A stretch of 64,000 nucleotides of DNA from Psychrilyobacter atlanticus DSM 19335 (GCF_000426625.1 NZ_KE384547.1:170986-234985), one strand, 5' to 3'; positions 52,511-63,182 are shown, numbered from the stretch's first letter. Notes: generated by a model from the letters alone, not told the origin. Made by a program: numbers and translations.

Positions 52511-53593
52511 ATGTTAAGAAAAAAGAACAGACATATATTTAGAAAAATCATTTTAACGTTTCTTGGGATAGTGTTATTATTTGCAATTTATCAATACATG
52601 CAGGTAAGAAGAGAGGTCTTATATAATAGGGAAAATGGACCTAAAGCTATAGCTAATATATTGGATATGGGGATAGAGGAATCTTCAGGGATAATTCTAT
52701 CAGTAGATAAAAAAGATTATTATTGGACCCATGGAGATTCGGTAGATTATGGTGAAACTCCTAGAACCAGTATTCATGGATTCAGGTTTGATAGTACAGG
52801 AACAAGGGATCATCAAGAGGTAATTTTAGATGGAGTAACTAACCTAGACTGGGGAGATATTGCCAAGGATAAAAGAGGAAACTTAATAGTGGCAGATACT
52901 GGAGATAACCTTGTACGGAAAAACTTTGTTTTATACAGATTTAAAGAGCCTAAGTTAGGTCAGAAAAAAGTAGAAAAAAATGATATAAAGAAGATAACGT
53001 TTAGATTCCCAGGTGGGGAAGAACTAAACAATGAAGCTGTATTCTATGGGGATAAGAGTATCTATATCTTAAATAAAGAATATGGAAAAACTGTGATGTA
53101 TCGTTTGATGGATAAAAATATCGATACAAGAAGAGTCAATATTGCAGACTATATAGGGGAATTTGAATTTTTAGGCGGCTCTAGTTTGTCAAACTACATG
53201 GATGCGGCAACTGGTGCTGATATCTCAAAGGATGAAATGACTATGGTCTTCAATACCTATAAAGGGATCTATATGTTTAAAAGAGATAAGAAAAATATTA
53301 ATTTTTTTGACGGTGAAGTATATTACCACCCATTAAAATGGGATTTTAGGATAAATCAATATGAGGCTGTAGCTTTTACAAAGGATGAAAAAAACTTGGT
53401 GTTGACGACAGAACAGGGGAATGTCTATAAAGTAGACGTAGATAATTTTCAGTTGTTAAGAGAAGCGGAATCTACCGAAGCTATTAGAGAAAAATCTATT
53501 GAAATCGGAGGAGATAGACAAGGGATAACATATAAGATAAAGCATATGGTCTATCTGATCCAAGTAATGGTAATGGATATAATATTTAGATAA
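52511..53593 (+). CDS. Membrane-anchored propeller-like protein of unknown function
   Basis: In this 360-residue protein one membrane segment (about residues 12-28) anchors a large extracytoplasmic domain. That domain contains Glu-Ser-Ser-Gly, Trp-Thr-His-Gly-Asp-Ser, Asp-Trp-Gly-Asp-Ile-Ala and Ala-Asp-Thr-Gly-Asp-Asn. I know this pattern from uncharacterised beta-propeller-like exported proteins, but no reaction is established. GGGGG precedes the ATG. It is probably monocistronic, ending in a strong bidirectional hairpin shared with tsx. Confidence 0.7.
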   Translation: MLRKKNRHIFRKIILTFLGIVLLFAIYQYMQVRREVLYNRENGPKAIANILDMGIEESSGIILSVDKKDYYWTHGDSVDYGETPRTSIHGFRFDSTGTRDHQEVILDGVTNLDWGDIAKDKRGNLIVADTGDNLVRKNFVLYRFKEPKLGQKKVEKNDIKKITFRFPGGEELNNEAVFYGDKSIYILNKEYGKTVMYRLMDKNIDTRRVNIADYIGEFEFLGGSSLSNYMDAATGADISKDEMTMVFNTYKGIYMFKRDKKNINFFDGEVYYHPLKWDFRINQYEAVAFTKDEKNLVLTTEQGNVYKVDVDNFQLLREAESTEAIREKSIEIGGDRQGITYKIKHMVYLIQVMVMDIIFR

Positions 53594-53596
53594 AAT

Positions 53597-53634
53597 AGCA
53601 GAAAGGGTGATTCCATGAATCACCCTTTCTGCTA
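53597..53634. terminator. Bidirectional terminator between convergent genes
   Basis: AGCAGAAAGGGTGATTC and GAATCACCCTTTCTGCT form a long perfect stem between the plus-strand propeller-like gene and the minus-strand tsx gene. Confidence 0.88.
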
Positions 53635-53660
53635 TATCTGTATAGATTAATGAAAAATCT

Positions 53661-54494
53661 TTAGAATTTATATCCTATATCGAAGTAGTGTCCAACTCCG
53701 CTAGTGTCTTGTGTTGCACCATTTGTAATTACACCATCGTCGAAGTTAGCCATGTTATTGAATACTTTTAACCCATAACCGATTGCCCAGTCATTGTTGT
53801 GCCAGTAGATTCCATTGTACCATTGTAATGAATCTTTAGTTCTTCCTTCATTTTCAGCAATTTTATCAGCACCGAAGTCATATGTTACATATCCTTGGTA
53901 AGATACAAATGATCCATTTTCAAAGAAGTGTAATGGCTTAAACCAGTTCCATTGTAATGAATATCCGTCCCAGTGACCTTCTGCATTTGAACCAAAATCT
54001 TCTCTTTTATATGTAGATAATAAACTTAATCCAGTAGTTCCGAACCAAGGTACTTCCACATCGGTACCTAGACCAATACCATTATGCCATAAACCACCGA
54101 ATTTACCACTATCTCCAGCTTTGATCCAAGTAGAGATATACCACTCTTTAAACGGCCCGATAGACAGGTCTTTTCCAGTCATCCCGTCGATGGAGAATCT
54201 AGGTTTGATCTCTGCAAAAAAGTTATCTCCGCCATAAGAGTCATTATTTGTAGAACCAAATATATTCTTTAAATCTACATAACCATAAAGGTCCATAACT
54301 CCTTTTCTTCCACCAAATTCTAATTCTAAATAAGTGTCATTTTTTTGTCCACCTGGATTTTTTTGATCTAAACCTTGCATAACTTTAAAGTTGAAAAATA
54401 AGTTGTCGTTCTTATTTACATCTTGAGAATAATGCTCAGCACTGGCAACCATACCGGTTGTCAATAAAGTTAACCCTAATAATACTTTTCTCAT
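53661..54494 (-). CDS. tsx: Tsx-like nucleoside-specific outer-membrane channel
   Basis: The 277-residue outer-membrane beta-barrel has a cleavable signal peptide ending at Val-Ala-Ser-Ala (about residue 19). Alternating hydrophobic strands follow, with a terminal Tyr-Phe-Asp-Ile-Gly-Tyr-Lys-Phe of the aromatic-ending porin type. It resembles Tsx nucleoside channels. Together with the two exported nucleotidase lipoproteins it suggests uptake of nucleosides released from nucleotides. AGGAGG precedes the ATG at 4 to 7 bases. Confidence 0.85.
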   Translation of the reverse strand: MRKVLLGLTLLTTGMVASAEHYSQDVNKNDNLFFNFKVMQGLDQKNPGGQKNDTYLELEFGGRKGVMDLYGYVDLKNIFGSTNNDSYGGDNFFAEIKPRFSIDGMTGKDLSIGPFKEWYISTWIKAGDSGKFGGLWHNGIGLGTDVEVPWFGTTGLSLLSTYKREDFGSNAEGHWDGYSLQWNWFKPLHFFENGSFVSYQGYVTYDFGADKIAENEGRTKDSLQWYNGIYWHNNDWAIGYGLKVFNNMANFDDGVITNGATQDTSGVGHYFDIGYKF

Positions 54495-54561
54495 ATCATT
54501 TCCTCCTAAAAAAATAATAAAACGTTAATGATCCATTAAATATTCTTAATGCTCACTAAAA

Positions 54562-54590
54562 ATTTTACTATATTTTCTATAGATTGTAAA
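54562..54590 (-). promoter_or_regulatory. Promoter of tsx
   Basis: Minus-strand TTTACA (54585-54590) and TAAAAT (54562-54567) are 17 bases apart. Confidence 0.65.
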
Positions 54591-54713
54591 GGAGTGTTTT
54601 GAATCAGAATAAAATGATTTTTAAAAGTGCAAATTATGTTTTGGAGTTATGGTTGATCATACTATTTTTATTTTTTAACTTATGAAAATAATAAAATTGA
54701 AGGTGGTAAAGTA

Positions 54714-54747
54714 AAAAAAGGAAATTCGCAATGAATTTCCTTTTTTT
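54714..54747. terminator. Terminator of bioB
   Basis: GGAAATTC and GAATTTCC pair around GCAAT, with A and T runs on both sides. It serves bioB on the minus strand. Confidence 0.88.
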
Positions 54748-54748
54748 A

Positions 54749-55714
54749 TTATTTCCACATCTTTTTAATATTTTCAATAAATTTAAAATCCTCCTGGGCG
54801 CTCCTACCTCTTACAGTAAGATATCCACCTACTAACATTCCATTAGCACCAGACATAAATGCCATCCCCATAAAGTCCTTTAGAATACCTTCCCTACCGG
54901 CACCAATTTTGATAACTTTATCTCTAAATATTATTCTATATATAGCGATAGTTTTTAAAATCTCATCCATAGCTAAATGCTCACGATCTCCATGAGGAGT
55001 ACCAGGAATAGGATTTAAGATGTTAACAGGAATTCCATTTACTCCTAGCTCTTTCAAGGTATATGCCATGTCAATTCTGTCTTCCCAAGATTCACCCATA
55101 CCGATTATTCCGCCACTACACACATCTAATCCTATTTCTTTGGCAGCTTTTATAGTTTTTAACCTGTTTTCTATTCCATGAGTTGTGGCTACTATTTCAT
55201 TATATGACTTAATAGATGTCTGTAAGTTGCTGTGGAATCTAGTTATTCCAGCTTCCTTTAACTCCATCAACTCTTCTTTAGATAACAACCCGATAGAACA
55301 ACATAGTTCTACATCATTGTCAGCAACTTTAGCAGTTTTTAAAAATTCTTTTATGTCATTATATTCAGTAGTTCCCTTATTGATGCTTCTACCAGAGGTA
55401 ACTACTCCAAATTTTGAGCTGCCTAATTCTTTGGCTCTATTATATTCATCTAAAAGAGTTTCTTTGTCCTTTAGTTCATAACTGGTGATATTGGTGTTGT
55501 AGTGAGCTGACTGAGCACAAAATTTACAGTCCTCCTCACATCTTCCTGATTTTGCATTGGAAATCGTACAGGTATGGATCTTATTTCCGCAATATTTTTC
55601 CCTTATTTCATTGGCTACAGCAAATAATTCCATCATCTTACTGCCACTTATATTAGTAAGTTCCATAGCTTCTTCATATGTAATTTCTCTATTAATAAAA
55701 TCTCTTATATTCAT
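54749..55714 (-). CDS. bioB: Biotin synthase
   Basis: This 321-residue radical SAM enzyme inserts sulfur into dethiobiotin. The [4Fe-4S] ligands are Cys59, Cys63 and Cys66 (CxxxCxxC), followed by Ala-Gln-Ser. The [2Fe-2S] site cysteines and Arg near Cys-Ser-Gly-Gly-Ile and Gly-Ala-Gly-Arg-Glu are present. No other bio gene is in the window, so the cell either encodes them elsewhere or takes up dethiobiotin. It is divergent from the ABC-F gene at 55850. Confidence 0.93.
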   Translation of the reverse strand: MNIRDFINREITYEEAMELTNISGSKMMELFAVANEIREKYCGNKIHTCTISNAKSGRCEEDCKFCAQSAHYNTNITSYELKDKETLLDEYNRAKELGSSKFGVVTSGRSINKGTTEYNDIKEFLKTAKVADNDVELCCSIGLLSKEELMELKEAGITRFHSNLQTSIKSYNEIVATTHGIENRLKTIKAAKEIGLDVCSGGIIGMGESWEDRIDMAYTLKELGVNGIPVNILNPIPGTPHGDREHLAMDEILKTIAIYRIIFRDKVIKIGAGREGILKDFMGMAFMSGANGMLVGGYLTVRGRSAQEDFKFIENIKKMWK

Positions 55715-55849
55715 AATATTATCTCCTATTCTTTATTTAAAACATAAGGAAAGTATAACATAGATGTAAAAATAATAGAAACCTAAATTTATATGATATA
55801 ATGAAATAAAAATATAAAAACTTAAAGAAAGTAAGGGAGAAGAAGAATT

Positions 55850-57748
55850 ATGATACTTAGTGTTACGGATTTATGGAAACAATTTACAGGGGAAGCTTTA
55901 TTAAAAAAAATAAACTTTGCAATAGATGAAAAGGATAAGATAGGGTTGGTAGGAGCCAATGGAGCTGGGAAAACTACACTGATAAAAATCCTTATGGGAA
56001 TGGAAACCCACGATGAAAGTTTTGAAACTAAACAAATGGGTAAAATTGGAAAAAAGGGGAACTTAAGGATCGGCTACCTATCTCAAAATTTTGATTTGAA
56101 TTTGGAAAACACAGTATTTGACGAGTTGATGAGTGTATATTCACATCTGAAAGAGGACTATAAAAAAATTCAAATATTAAATGAAAGACTAGCTACCGAT
56201 ATGGATAATTTTGACAGTATCATGGAGGAATTGGCAAAACTAAACACCAGATATGAGCAAGAGGATGGTTATGTAATAGAATATAAGGTGAAGCAGATTT
56301 TAAATGGTCTGAATTTTCCAGAACATCTATGGAAACAAAAAGTCGATGATCTTAGTGGAGGTCAGCAGTCGAGGGTAGCTTTGGGAAAAATATTATTAGA
56401 TGAACCGGAATTATTGATATTAGACGAACCTACAAACCATTTGGATTTAAACGCTATTGAATGGCTGGAAAGATATTTAAATTCATATAATAAAGCCTTT
56501 ATCTTGATATCTCATGATAGATATTTTTTAGATAATGTAATCAACAGAGTATTTGAAATTGAGAATAAAACTATAAATCTATATAAGGGTAACTTTACTG
56601 AATATACTATTCAAAAAGAAGCATACCTTACAGGGGCAGTAAAAAGGTTTGAAAAGGAACAGGATAAGATAAAAAAAATGGAGGATTATATCACTAAATA
56701 TATGGGTGGTATAAAGACTAAACAGGCATTGGGTAGAAGAAAGCTCCTAAACCGTATGGAAAAGATGGGAGATCCCATTGTAAATATGAGAAAGATGAAA
56801 TTAAAGTTTGAAATAGAAAGAGTTACTACTGATAAGGTAGTAAAAATTACTAATTTATCCAAGGCTTTTGGAGAGAAAGAGATCTTTAGGAATATCAATC
56901 TGGATATATATCGTGGAGATAAGATAGGGATAATGGGACCTAATGGAGTAGGAAAATCTACTATACTCAGGATAATAAATGACTTGGAAAAACAGAGCAG
57001 CGGTAAAGTGGAGTTAGGTGAAAAGTTAGACATTGGATACTATGATCAAAATCATACAGGTTTAGAAGGGAAACAGAATATCTTGGAAGAACTGATGTAT
57101 AACTATCCGTTATCGGAGGAGCAGGCTAGAACATTTGCAGGGGGATTTTTATTCTCAGAGGATGAGATCTTTAAGAGTATAGATGATCTCAGTGGTGGAG
57201 AAAAATCTAGGATAGCATTGATGAAGTTGATCTTGAACAAGCCTAATCTATTGATAATGGACGAACCTACAAACCATTTAGATATCTATGCAAGGGAAGT
57301 ATTGGAAGAATCATTAGAAGATTATGACGGTACTTTAGTCGTTGTATCCCATGACAGACACTTTTTAGAGAGTGTGGTAAATAAAATATACGAGATAACT
57401 CCTACAGGCAGTAATGTGTTCGATGGAAACTACGAAGAGTATATGAAAAAATCTACCGAGCCTAAAAAGGAAAAGGAAGTCAATACAGATTATGAGGAAC
57501 AAAAAAGAAGGAAAAACAGGACATCTAATTTGGAGAAAAAATTTGTAGTGGTTGAACAAGAAATAGAAAAATTAGAGGAAAAAAAGGCTGAAATAGAGGA
57601 ATTACACAATGAAGCTGGAATAAAAAATGAGATAGATAAGTTGATGGATCTCCAGGTGGAATTGGATGAGATGGACGAAAAAATAATGTTAAAGATGGAT
57701 GAGTGGGAAGAGATCAATGAGGAGTTAGAGACTCTGAAAGAAGTTTAA
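55850..57748 (+). CDS. ABC-F family ATP-binding protein
   Basis: The 632-residue soluble protein has two ABC domains and no membrane helices. Domain 1 has Gly-Ala-Asn-Gly-Ala-Gly-Lys-Thr-Thr, Leu-Ser-Gly-Gly-Gln-Gln and Asp-Glu-Pro-Thr-Asn-His-Leu-Asp. Domain 2 has Gly-Pro-Asn-Gly-Val-Gly-Lys-Ser-Thr, Leu-Ser-Gly-Gly-Glu-Lys and the same Walker B. A linker (about 240-320) and a C-terminal coiled coil (about 540-632) resemble Uup/YdiF-type members, which act on ribosomes. Antibiotic protection is possible but not indicated. Confidence 0.92.
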   Translation: MILSVTDLWKQFTGEALLKKINFAIDEKDKIGLVGANGAGKTTLIKILMGMETHDESFETKQMGKIGKKGNLRIGYLSQNFDLNLENTVFDELMSVYSHLKEDYKKIQILNERLATDMDNFDSIMEELAKLNTRYEQEDGYVIEYKVKQILNGLNFPEHLWKQKVDDLSGGQQSRVALGKILLDEPELLILDEPTNHLDLNAIEWLERYLNSYNKAFILISHDRYFLDNVINRVFEIENKTINLYKGNFTEYTIQKEAYLTGAVKRFEKEQDKIKKMEDYITKYMGGIKTKQALGRRKLLNRMEKMGDPIVNMRKMKLKFEIERVTTDKVVKITNLSKAFGEKEIFRNINLDIYRGDKIGIMGPNGVGKSTILRIINDLEKQSSGKVELGEKLDIGYYDQNHTGLEGKQNILEELMYNYPLSEEQARTFAGGFLFSEDEIFKSIDDLSGGEKSRIALMKLILNKPNLLIMDEPTNHLDIYAREVLEESLEDYDGTLVVVSHDRHFLESVVNKIYEITPTGSNVFDGNYEEYMKKSTEPKKEKEVNTDYEEQKRRKNRTSNLEKKFVVVEQEIEKLEEKKAEIEELHNEAGIKNEIDKLMDLQVELDEMDEKIMLKMDEWEEINEELETLKEV

Positions 57749-57944
57749 GAGCTTTTTACCGCGAATGATGTGAAAAGTAATTAAAAATATATAATTAATG
57801 ATTAAGGTCAGAAGATCTTTTGGTAGTGGACTATGTAAATTATAAGAGATTTTCTCTGTGAAATTCTATTTAAAACCTCGGTGAATCTCTTTGTTCAAAA
57901 AGATTGGGATAATCTGTGTAATTCGTGACAAAAGGAGAGAATTT

Positions 57945-58571
57945 ATGAAGAAATTAATATTTATATTGTTATTGTTGGTCAGTACTTTATTCTTTATCAA
58001 AGATGAGTTGATAAGTATTTTTCCCACAGAAATTACGTCAACTTCGAATTTATCTAAAGAAGGGTTGACAAGTATTTCTCCCACAGAAATTACGTCAACT
58101 TCAAATTTATCTAAAGAAGGTTTGGAGACAGGAGATAAACTTCCTGTTATGAACTTATACAATACAAAGGGAGAATTGGAGGGGACTTCGGAAAAATATC
58201 TAGGTAAGATTACTATATATAATTTTGGTGCAAGTTGGTGTCCTCCCTGTAAGGTGGAAAAACCTCTGTTAAATAAATTTTATAACGAAAATAAAGATAA
58301 GATAAATGTAGTATCTATAATGATAGATGACAGTGGAGAAGCAGTAGATAAATTTTTTATGGAAAACCCTATGGATTTTCCTCATTATTTTGACAAAGGA
58401 CAGACCTTATCGAAAAATTTTTTAATAAGAGTTGTGCCTACAACCTATGTAATTGATAAAAATGGAATAATTTTAGAGAGAATCCATGGGGCTTTAGATT
58501 GGAGCCAGTTAAAGGCAGAAGATTTGGAGGAATTGATTTGGCCAGTTGGTAGTACAGCAGGTGTGAATTAG
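57945..58571 (+). CDS. TlpA-type thioredoxin-like protein with a tandem repeat in its linker
   Basis: The 208-residue extracytoplasmic protein has an N-terminal hydrophobic anchor (residues 3-18). A 19-residue unit then occurs twice (about residues 22-59, containing Pro-Thr-Glu-Ile-Thr-Ser-Thr-Ser-Asn-Leu-Ser-Lys-Glu-Gly), before the thioredoxin fold with Trp-Cys99-Pro-Pro-Cys102. It should reduce or isomerise disulfides outside the cytoplasm. The next gene encodes a CcdA-type electron carrier, its natural partner. AAAGGAGAG precedes the ATG at 57945; an upstream in-frame ATG at 57891 lacks a site. Confidence 0.9.
   Translation: MKKLIFILLLLVSTLFFIKDELISIFPTEITSTSNLSKEGLTSISPTEITSTSNLSKEGLETGDKLPVMNLYNTKGELEGTSEKYLGKITIYNFGASWCPPCKVEKPLLNKFYNENKDKINVVSIMIDDSGEAVDKFFMENPMDFPHYFDKGQTLSKNFLIRVVPTTYVIDKNGIILERIHGALDWSQLKAEDLEELIWPVGSTAGVN
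58008..58121 (+). repeat. 57-bp in-frame tandem duplication
   Basis: 58008-58064 and 58065-58121 are near-identical 57-base units, differing at about four positions. They encode the doubled linker of the TlpA-type protein. Confidence 0.93.
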
Positions 58572-58590
58572 TAAAAAAAGGAGAAAAATA

Positions 58591-59319
58591 ATGGAAATAA
58601 ATATATTGATAGTGTTCCTTGCTGGAATGGGAACTTTCCTAGCTCCCTGTATAATCCCCTTGGTGCCCAGTTACCTTTCATACATAAGTGGGATAGTATT
58701 AGGAAAAAAGCATGGCGGTAAGCAGAAATTTAAAGTTATCCTTCATACATTATTTTTTATACTGGGATTTGGAACTGCCTTTTCAGCTTTGCAGATATTA
58801 TTATTTAATTTTACCAATCTTGCTAGTAGACTTATTGGAAACAATATATTAAATATGATTTTTGGTGGAATTATTGTAATTATGGGTATGCATATGATAG
58901 GTATTTTTAAGATAACTAAGCTGTACTCTGAAAAGAGGATGAATTTTAGCTTTATTCGGAGAAATATAGGGACATCATACCTCTTTGGGTTTGCATTTGG
59001 ATTTGGATGGACGCCTTGTATGGGACCTGTTCTATTTACAGTTATGTCATATTTGGCAGGTGCTGATACTGTATGGATGGGAACACTATATATATGGACC
59101 TATACTTTTGGGCTGGGAGTACCTTTTATGATTTTTGCACTATTTATGGATAAAACTAATAAATTGGACTTTATAAAGAAGAATTTTTTATTCTCAGATA
59201 AGGTAAGTGGGGTAATACTTATTGTAATGGGAACACTTTTGGCTATGAATAAGATGACAATCTTTCTTAGTTGGGGATTCAGAGATGAAATAGTGGAGTT
59301 TTTGAGGAAAGTATTTTAA
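58591..59319 (+). CDS. ccdA: CcdA family thiol-disulfide transmembrane protein
   Basis: The 242-residue protein has six membrane helices and two conserved cysteines: Ala-Pro-Cys-Ile-Ile-Pro-Leu-Val-Pro in helix 1 and Thr-Pro-Cys-Met-Gly-Pro in helix 4. They move electrons from cytoplasmic thioredoxin to outside partners. It starts 19 bases after the TlpA-type gene, so the two form an operon. AAGGAG precedes the ATG. No cytochrome c genes are nearby, so a general reductive role is more likely than cytochrome maturation. Confidence 0.92.
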   Translation: MEINILIVFLAGMGTFLAPCIIPLVPSYLSYISGIVLGKKHGGKQKFKVILHTLFFILGFGTAFSALQILLFNFTNLASRLIGNNILNMIFGGIIVIMGMHMIGIFKITKLYSEKRMNFSFIRRNIGTSYLFGFAFGFGWTPCMGPVLFTVMSYLAGADTVWMGTLYIWTYTFGLGVPFMIFALFMDKTNKLDFIKKNFLFSDKVSGVILIVMGTLLAMNKMTIFLSWGFRDEIVEFLRKVF

Positions 59320-59410
59320 ACTAAAAAAAATTCGAATGAGTATATTATGCAAGCTATTTTTTCTAATTTAATTATATAATTCAGGCTATATATAAAAGAG
59401 GAGGGGTTTT

Positions 59411-59872
59411 ATGACTATAGAGGTTATAGAAAATTTAGAAATTAAAAGGAAGGTTGCTTTAAAGATCTTGAAAAATCTTTATGAATGGTTTGGGAAAGAA
59501 GAATCTTTGTTGAATTATGTAGATAATTTAGAGGGGAAGAAATTTTATTTATTAAATCTAGAAAAAGAAAATATAGGTTTTTTTTCAATTAAAAGAAACA
59601 ATAAATATACAGCAGAGCTTTATGTAAATGGAATATTAGAGGAATATCACAATAGAGGATATGGAAAAATGGTGATGAAAAAAATAGTAGAAGACTTGAA
59701 AGAAGAGGGGTATAAATTCCTTATGGTGAAAACAGTAGGAGAGTCATTAGTTAATGAAGCTTATTCAAAAACTAGAAAGTTTTATAGTTCAGTAGGGTTT
59801 CTTCCATTAGAAGAAATTAAAGAAATATGGGGAGAAAATAACCCTTGTTTAATTATGGTAAAAAATATTTAA
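59411..59872 (+). CDS. GNAT family N-acetyltransferase
   Basis: The 153-residue GNAT-fold protein has acetyl-CoA loop His-Asn-Arg-Gly-Tyr-Gly-Lys near residue 83 and a C-terminal Arg-Lys-Phe-Tyr-Ser-Ser-Val-Gly-Phe segment. AGAGGAGGGG precedes the ATG. The acceptor is unknown. A terminator hairpin (AAGAGCTGGGATA / TATCCTAGCTCTT) follows at 59890-59918. Confidence 0.82.
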   Translation: MTIEVIENLEIKRKVALKILKNLYEWFGKEESLLNYVDNLEGKKFYLLNLEKENIGFFSIKRNNKYTAELYVNGILEEYHNRGYGKMVMKKIVEDLKEEGYKFLMVKTVGESLVNEAYSKTRKFYSSVGFLPLEEIKEIWGENNPCLIMVKNI

Positions 59873-59888
59873 AAAAATATAAAAACAT

Positions 59889-59922
59889 TTAAGAGCTGGG
59901 ATATTTATCCTAGCTCTTATTT
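59889..59922 (+). terminator. Terminator before the str operon
   Basis: AAGAGCTGGGAT and ATCCTAGCTCTT pair with one G-T and are followed by ATTT. Confidence 0.75.
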
Positions 59923-59927
59923 AATAA

Positions 59928-59983
59928 AGACCACACTACCTGGTGGTTCGTAATTCTAGCCTTGTTTTCATTGGAATTATATC
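59928..59983 (+). promoter_or_regulatory. Conserved upstream element before the rpsL promoter
   Basis: AGACCAC, CT, CCTGGTG and, after about 30 bases, TTGGAATTAT-TC match the element at 35117-35177 before hpf. It lies just upstream of the str operon promoter, so it could bind a regulator of translation-related genes. Confidence 0.45.
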
Positions 59984-59993
59984 AAAAAAAGTA

Positions 59994-60022
59994 TTGACGT
60001 AGTTTTAAAACTCTGATATACT
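59994..60022 (+). promoter_or_regulatory. Promoter of the str operon
   Basis: TTGACG (59994-59999) and TATACT (60017-60022) are 17 bases apart, matching the rRNA promoters in both boxes. Confidence 0.85.
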
Positions 60023-60093
60023 TATCTAGTTGTGAAATAAATTAATTTTCAAATTATTTAGATAATGAGAAAAAAAAGAAAAGGAGGGTAAAG

Positions 60094-60462
60094 ATGCCTA
60101 CTATTAACCAATTAATAAGAAAAGGAAGAAAGACTTTAGAGTCTTCTAAAACATCACCAGCATTAAAAGGAAACCCACAAAAAAGAGGAGTTTGTGTAAG
60201 AGTTTATACTTCTACACCAAAGAAACCAAACTCAGCTTTAAGAAAGGTAGCCAGAGTAAGATTAACTAACGGAATCGAAGTTACTGCTTACATTCCAGGA
60301 ATCGGACATAACTTACAAGAGCATTCAATTGTTCTTTTAAAAGGTGGAAGAACAAAAGACTTACCAGGGGTAAGATATAAAGTAATTAGAGGAGCTTTAG
60401 ATACTGCAGGAGTAGCAGATAGAAAGCAATCAAGATCTAAGTACGGAGTAAAAAAAGGATAA
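60094..60462 (+). CDS. rpsL: 30S ribosomal protein S12
   Basis: This 122-residue basic protein of the decoding centre has the conserved loop [11 protein letters not shown] with the wild-type lysine at the streptomycin-relevant position. The PGVRYK segment is also unchanged, so no streptomycin-resistance substitution is evident. GGAGGG precedes the ATG. It heads the str operon. Confidence 0.98.
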   Translation: MPTINQLIRKGRKTLESSKTSPALKGNPQKRGVCVRVYTSTPKKPNSALRKVARVRLTNGIEVTAYIPGIGHNLQEHSIVLLKGGRTKDLPGVRYKVIRGALDTAGVADRKQSRSKYGVKKG

Positions 60463-60465
60463 TAA

Positions 60466-60963
<498 letters not shown>

Positions 60964-60964
60964 G

Positions 60965-60991
60965 AACTAAGTTGATTTTAACTTAGTTTTT
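60965..60991 (+). promoter_or_regulatory. Hairpin between rpsG and fusA
   Basis: AACTAAGTT and AACTTAGTT pair around loop GATTTT and are followed by five T. It could act as a weak terminator that lowers fusA relative to the ribosomal proteins, or as an mRNA processing site. Confidence 0.6.
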
Positions 60992-61030
60992 CATATATAT
61001 ACGTATAAACGTTCGAGGAGGAATACCAAA

Positions 61031-63109
61031 ATGGCTAGAGAAATTTCTTTAGATCAAACTAGAAATATTGGAATCATGGCTCATATCGACGCTGGTAAGA
61101 CAACTACAACAGAGAGAATCTTACTTTACACTGGTGTAACTCATCAAATTGGAGAGGTACATGACGGTGCAGCTACTATGGACTGGATGGAACAAGAGCA
61201 AGAAAGAGGAATCACAATCACTTCAGCAGCAACAACTTGTTTCTGGAGAAATCATAGAGTAAACATCATCGATACACCTGGACATGTGGACTTTACTGTA
61301 GAAGTAGAAAGATCATTAAGAGTATTAGATGGAACAGTTGCAGTTTTCTCTGCAGTTGATGGAGTACAACCACAATCTGAAACAGTTTGGAGACAAGCTG
61401 ATAAATATAACGTACCAAGAATGGCTTTCTTTAACAAGATGGACAGAACAGGTGCAGACTTCAAGATGTGTGTAAGTGACATCAAAGAAAAATTAGGATC
61501 TAACCCAGTTCCTGTACAATTACCAATTGGTGCAGAAGATGAATTCGAAGGAATCATCAACTTAATCACAATGAAAGAAATGAAATGGCCTTTAGATACT
61601 AAAGATGGTCAAGACATGGAAATTGTTGACATCAGAGCTGAATTATTAGAGGAAGCTGAAGCTGCTAGAGAATTCATGATCGAATCTATCGTTGAGACAG
61701 ATGACGTATTAATGGAAAAATTCTTTGGTGGAGATGACATCACAGTTGCTGAATTAACAGCTGGATTAAGAAAAGCTACGATTGCAAATGAAATCGTTCC
61801 TGTAACATGTGGAACTGCATTTAAAAATAAAGGAGTTCAACCATTATTAGACTTAATCATTGACATAATGCCTTCACCAGTAGATATCGGTGCAATCGCA
61901 GGTACTGACGTTAAAGATGAAACTATTGCAATGGAAAGAAAGCCTGGAGACGACGAGCCTTTCGCTGCGTTAGCATTTAAAATAATGACTGACCCATTCG
62001 TAGGAAGATTATCTTTCTTCAGAGTATACTCTGGAACTTTAGCAAAAGGTTCATATGTATTAAACTCTGTAAAAGGTAAAAAAGAAAGAGTAGGAAGAAT
62101 CCTTCAAATGCATGCAAATAAAAGAGAAGAGATAGAAATGGTATACTGTGGAGATATCGCAGCAGCAGTAGGTCTTAAAGATACTACAACTGGTGATACT
62201 CTATGTGATATGGCTAACCCTATCATCTTAGAAAGAATGGAATTCCCTGAGCCAGTTATCTCAGTAGCTGTTGAGCCTAAAACAAAGGCTGACCAAGAAA
62301 AAATGGGTATCGCTTTAAGCAAACTTGCTGAAGAAGATCCTACTTTCCAAGTTAAAACAGACGAAGAAACTGGACAAACTATCATCTCTGGAATGGGTGA
62401 ACTTCACTTAGATATCCTAGTTGATAGAATGAAGAGAGAATTTAATGTAGAATCAAACGTAGGTAAACCACAAGTTGCTTACAGAGAAACTATAACAACT
62501 GAAACTGATACTGACATGAAATATGCTAAGCAATCAGGTGGAAGAGGACAATACGGACACGTTAAGATCAGAGTATCTCCTAACCCAGGTGAAGGTTTCG
62601 TATTCGTTAACAAAGTTACTGGTGGAGCAATCCCTAGAGAATATGTTCCTGCAGTTGAAAAAGGTTGTAGAGAAGCACTTGAAGGCGGAGTTATCGCTGG
62701 ATATGCAATGGAAGATGTTAAAGTTGAGTTATATGATGGATCTTACCATGATGTAGACTCGAACGAGATGGCATTTAAAATTGCAGGATCAATGGCAATG
62801 AAGAAAGCAGCTAGAGAGTGTAACCCAGTTATACTTGAACCTATCTTCAAAGTTGAGATCACTACTCCTGAAGAGTACATGGGAGACTTAATCGGTGACG
62901 TTTCTTCAAGAAGAGGAGTTGTTCTTGGAATGACTGAAAGAGCTGGAGCTAGAATCATTGAAGCTGAAGCACCTTTATCTGAAATGTTCGGATACTCTAC
63001 TGACTTAAGATCTAAATCTCAAGGAAGAGCAAACTATGCAATGGAATTCAAGAAGTACTTACCAGTTCCAGCAGCTATCCAAAAAACAATAATGGAAGAG
63101 AGAAACTAA
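61031..63109 (+). CDS. fusA: Elongation factor G
   Basis: This 692-residue translocase GTPase has the G motifs Ala-His-Ile-Asp-Ala-Gly-Lys-Thr-Thr, Asp-Thr-Pro-Gly-His-Val-Asp-Phe and Asn-Lys-Met-Asp. Domains II to V follow in the usual order. The length is standard. Codons are those of a highly expressed gene. GGAGGA precedes the ATG. Confidence 0.98.
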   Translation: MAREISLDQTRNIGIMAHIDAGKTTTTERILLYTGVTHQIGEVHDGAATMDWMEQEQERGITITSAATTCFWRNHRVNIIDTPGHVDFTVEVERSLRVLDGTVAVFSAVDGVQPQSETVWRQADKYNVPRMAFFNKMDRTGADFKMCVSDIKEKLGSNPVPVQLPIGAEDEFEGIINLITMKEMKWPLDTKDGQDMEIVDIRAELLEEAEAAREFMIESIVETDDVLMEKFFGGDDITVAELTAGLRKATIANEIVPVTCGTAFKNKGVQPLLDLIIDIMPSPVDIGAIAGTDVKDETIAMERKPGDDEPFAALAFKIMTDPFVGRLSFFRVYSGTLAKGSYVLNSVKGKKERVGRILQMHANKREEIEMVYCGDIAAAVGLKDTTTGDTLCDMANPIILERMEFPEPVISVAVEPKTKADQEKMGIALSKLAEEDPTFQVKTDEETGQTIISGMGELHLDILVDRMKREFNVESNVGKPQVAYRETITTETDTDMKYAKQSGGRGQYGHVKIRVSPNPGEGFVFVNKVTGGAIPREYVPAVEKGCREALEGGVIAGYAMEDVKVELYDGSYHDVDSNEMAFKIAGSMAMKKAARECNPVILEPIFKVEITTPEEYMGDLIGDVSSRRGVVLGMTERAGARIIEAEAPLSEMFGYSTDLRSKSQGRANYAMEFKKYLPVPAAIQKTIMEERN

Positions 63110-63182
63110 TATTTCTTCTTCAATAAAATAGAGTAATGCACTTGAATTAATAATATTATTATTGACGACTATAACAGCTGAG

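Noticed and set aside
57866-58162. A 98-codon minus-strand frame with two repeated segments
   Set aside because: The repeats are only the antisense of the 57-bp duplication in the thioredoxin-like gene.
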